NCBI GenBank assembly: GCA_028829895.1
Contig: CM054181.1
Span: 7,800,001 to 7,864,000, forward strand
Origin: Sinotaia quadrata
Taxonomy: Eukaryota; Mollusca; Gastropoda; Architaenioglossa; Viviparidae
DNA: 64,000 nucleotides
Reading direction: 5' to 3'
Under the pieces are notes generated by a model. It was given only the letters and a program-made list of their open reading frames with translations. It made no database searches and was not told where the DNA came from. This document shows, one piece after another, positions 63,583 through 64,000 of the stretch (position 1 is its first letter; each line of letters starts with the position of its first letter). Made by a program: the position numbers and the translations under genes.

Positions 63583-64000
63583 GATATTAAAAGGGAAACA
63601 ATTCATAAAATCCGAAACATCACAATGAGTTATAGTTACTGTACTAGTGTACAGCGTCAGGGAAAATGATTACTAGTGGGCAAAGAACAAGCGATAGTTG
63701 AGAAGGTAGAACACTAATAAAGCCCAGGTTTGATCTCCGCTCGGACTGAAGAAACCTTGCATATACCACTTTCAAACATTCCCTAGCTCGAGTGATGGCT
63801 TAGTATCTATAGTATATGTCAGATAATCATATAAAAGGATGTTGAAAATCGGAAAGAGTGTTGTACCCAGAAAACATTACCCCTAAAAAATTCTTCAAAG
63901 CCACGCTTGAACTTTTATTCTTTTCATCCATAGCACGATATCTCTACTGGTGACCAAGAATTTTTCCCTTTCTCAGGGCTTGGACCTGTCTGCGAAATCA
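63583..64000. promoter_or_regulatory. Upstream flank of MFSD9
   Basis: Contains the MFSD9 5' UTR and core promoter by position only; no TATA box or other clear motif was seen. A tRNA-like fragment lies within it. Confidence 0.35.
63688..63752 (+). repeat. tRNA-derived SINE or tRNA pseudogene fragment
   Basis: An A-box-like gatagttgagaaggtagaac and a B-box-like aggtttgatctccgctc stand about 25 bp apart, as in a tRNA gene. The acceptor stem does not pair convincingly, so a SINE head or pseudogene is more likely than a working tRNA. Confidence 0.45.

Overview
The window looks like a piece of an animal nuclear genome. It is AT-rich, its coding sequence is broken into GT-AG exons, and the introns are long and full of minisatellites and DNA-transposon debris. 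Its three genes all have vertebrate counterparts. The mix of decayed transposases, TG/TATC microsatellites and an interstitial TTAGGG block would suit a lophotrochozoan such as a mollusc, but I cannot name the species. No bacterial or viral operon, CRISPR array or rRNA is present.

Layout. (1) 1772-15237, minus strand: PEX7, the WD40 receptor for peroxisomal PTS2 cargo. Nine exons were assembled by hand; the last ~22 codons probably lie beyond the left edge. (2) 15238-16159: a 922-bp divergent intergenic region between the start codons of PEX7 and NPAT. (3) 16160-46770, plus strand: an NPAT orthologue, the histone-locus-body activator of replication-dependent histone genes. It has 13 exons summing to an exact open frame of 2652 residues, including a recent tandem exon duplication. 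(4) 46771-53481: a convergent intergenic region with a TTAA-flanked element, a decayed cysteine-rich reading frame and a CpG-richer patch. (5) 53482-63582, minus strand: MFSD9, an orphan major-facilitator transporter. Six exons give 1331 residues, of which ~910 are tandem repeats inserted in the central loop between the two six-helix halves. (6) 63583-64000: upstream flank with a tRNA-like SINE fragment.

The genes have no shared pathway that I can see. The unusual content is structural. MFSD9 carries a coding higher-order satellite (seven near-identical 282-bp units). A 29-bp satellite in NPAT grew out of a 5' splice site and repeats a GT-containing relic of it. A PEX7 intron holds about 32 TGACTCA (AP-1 consensus) sites in a ~45-bp satellite. 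NPAT intron 3 has a transposon nested in a transposon nested in a minisatellite, with an empty-site copy elsewhere in the same gene. Further items are a piggyBac-like element with a broken transposase, a second transposase-like pseudogene, a hAT-like MITE with an 8-bp target duplication, and a duplicated relic of MFSD9 exon 2. No wholly new multi-gene system was found. Exon calls rest on reading frame, splice sites and remembered homologues, not on transcript data.
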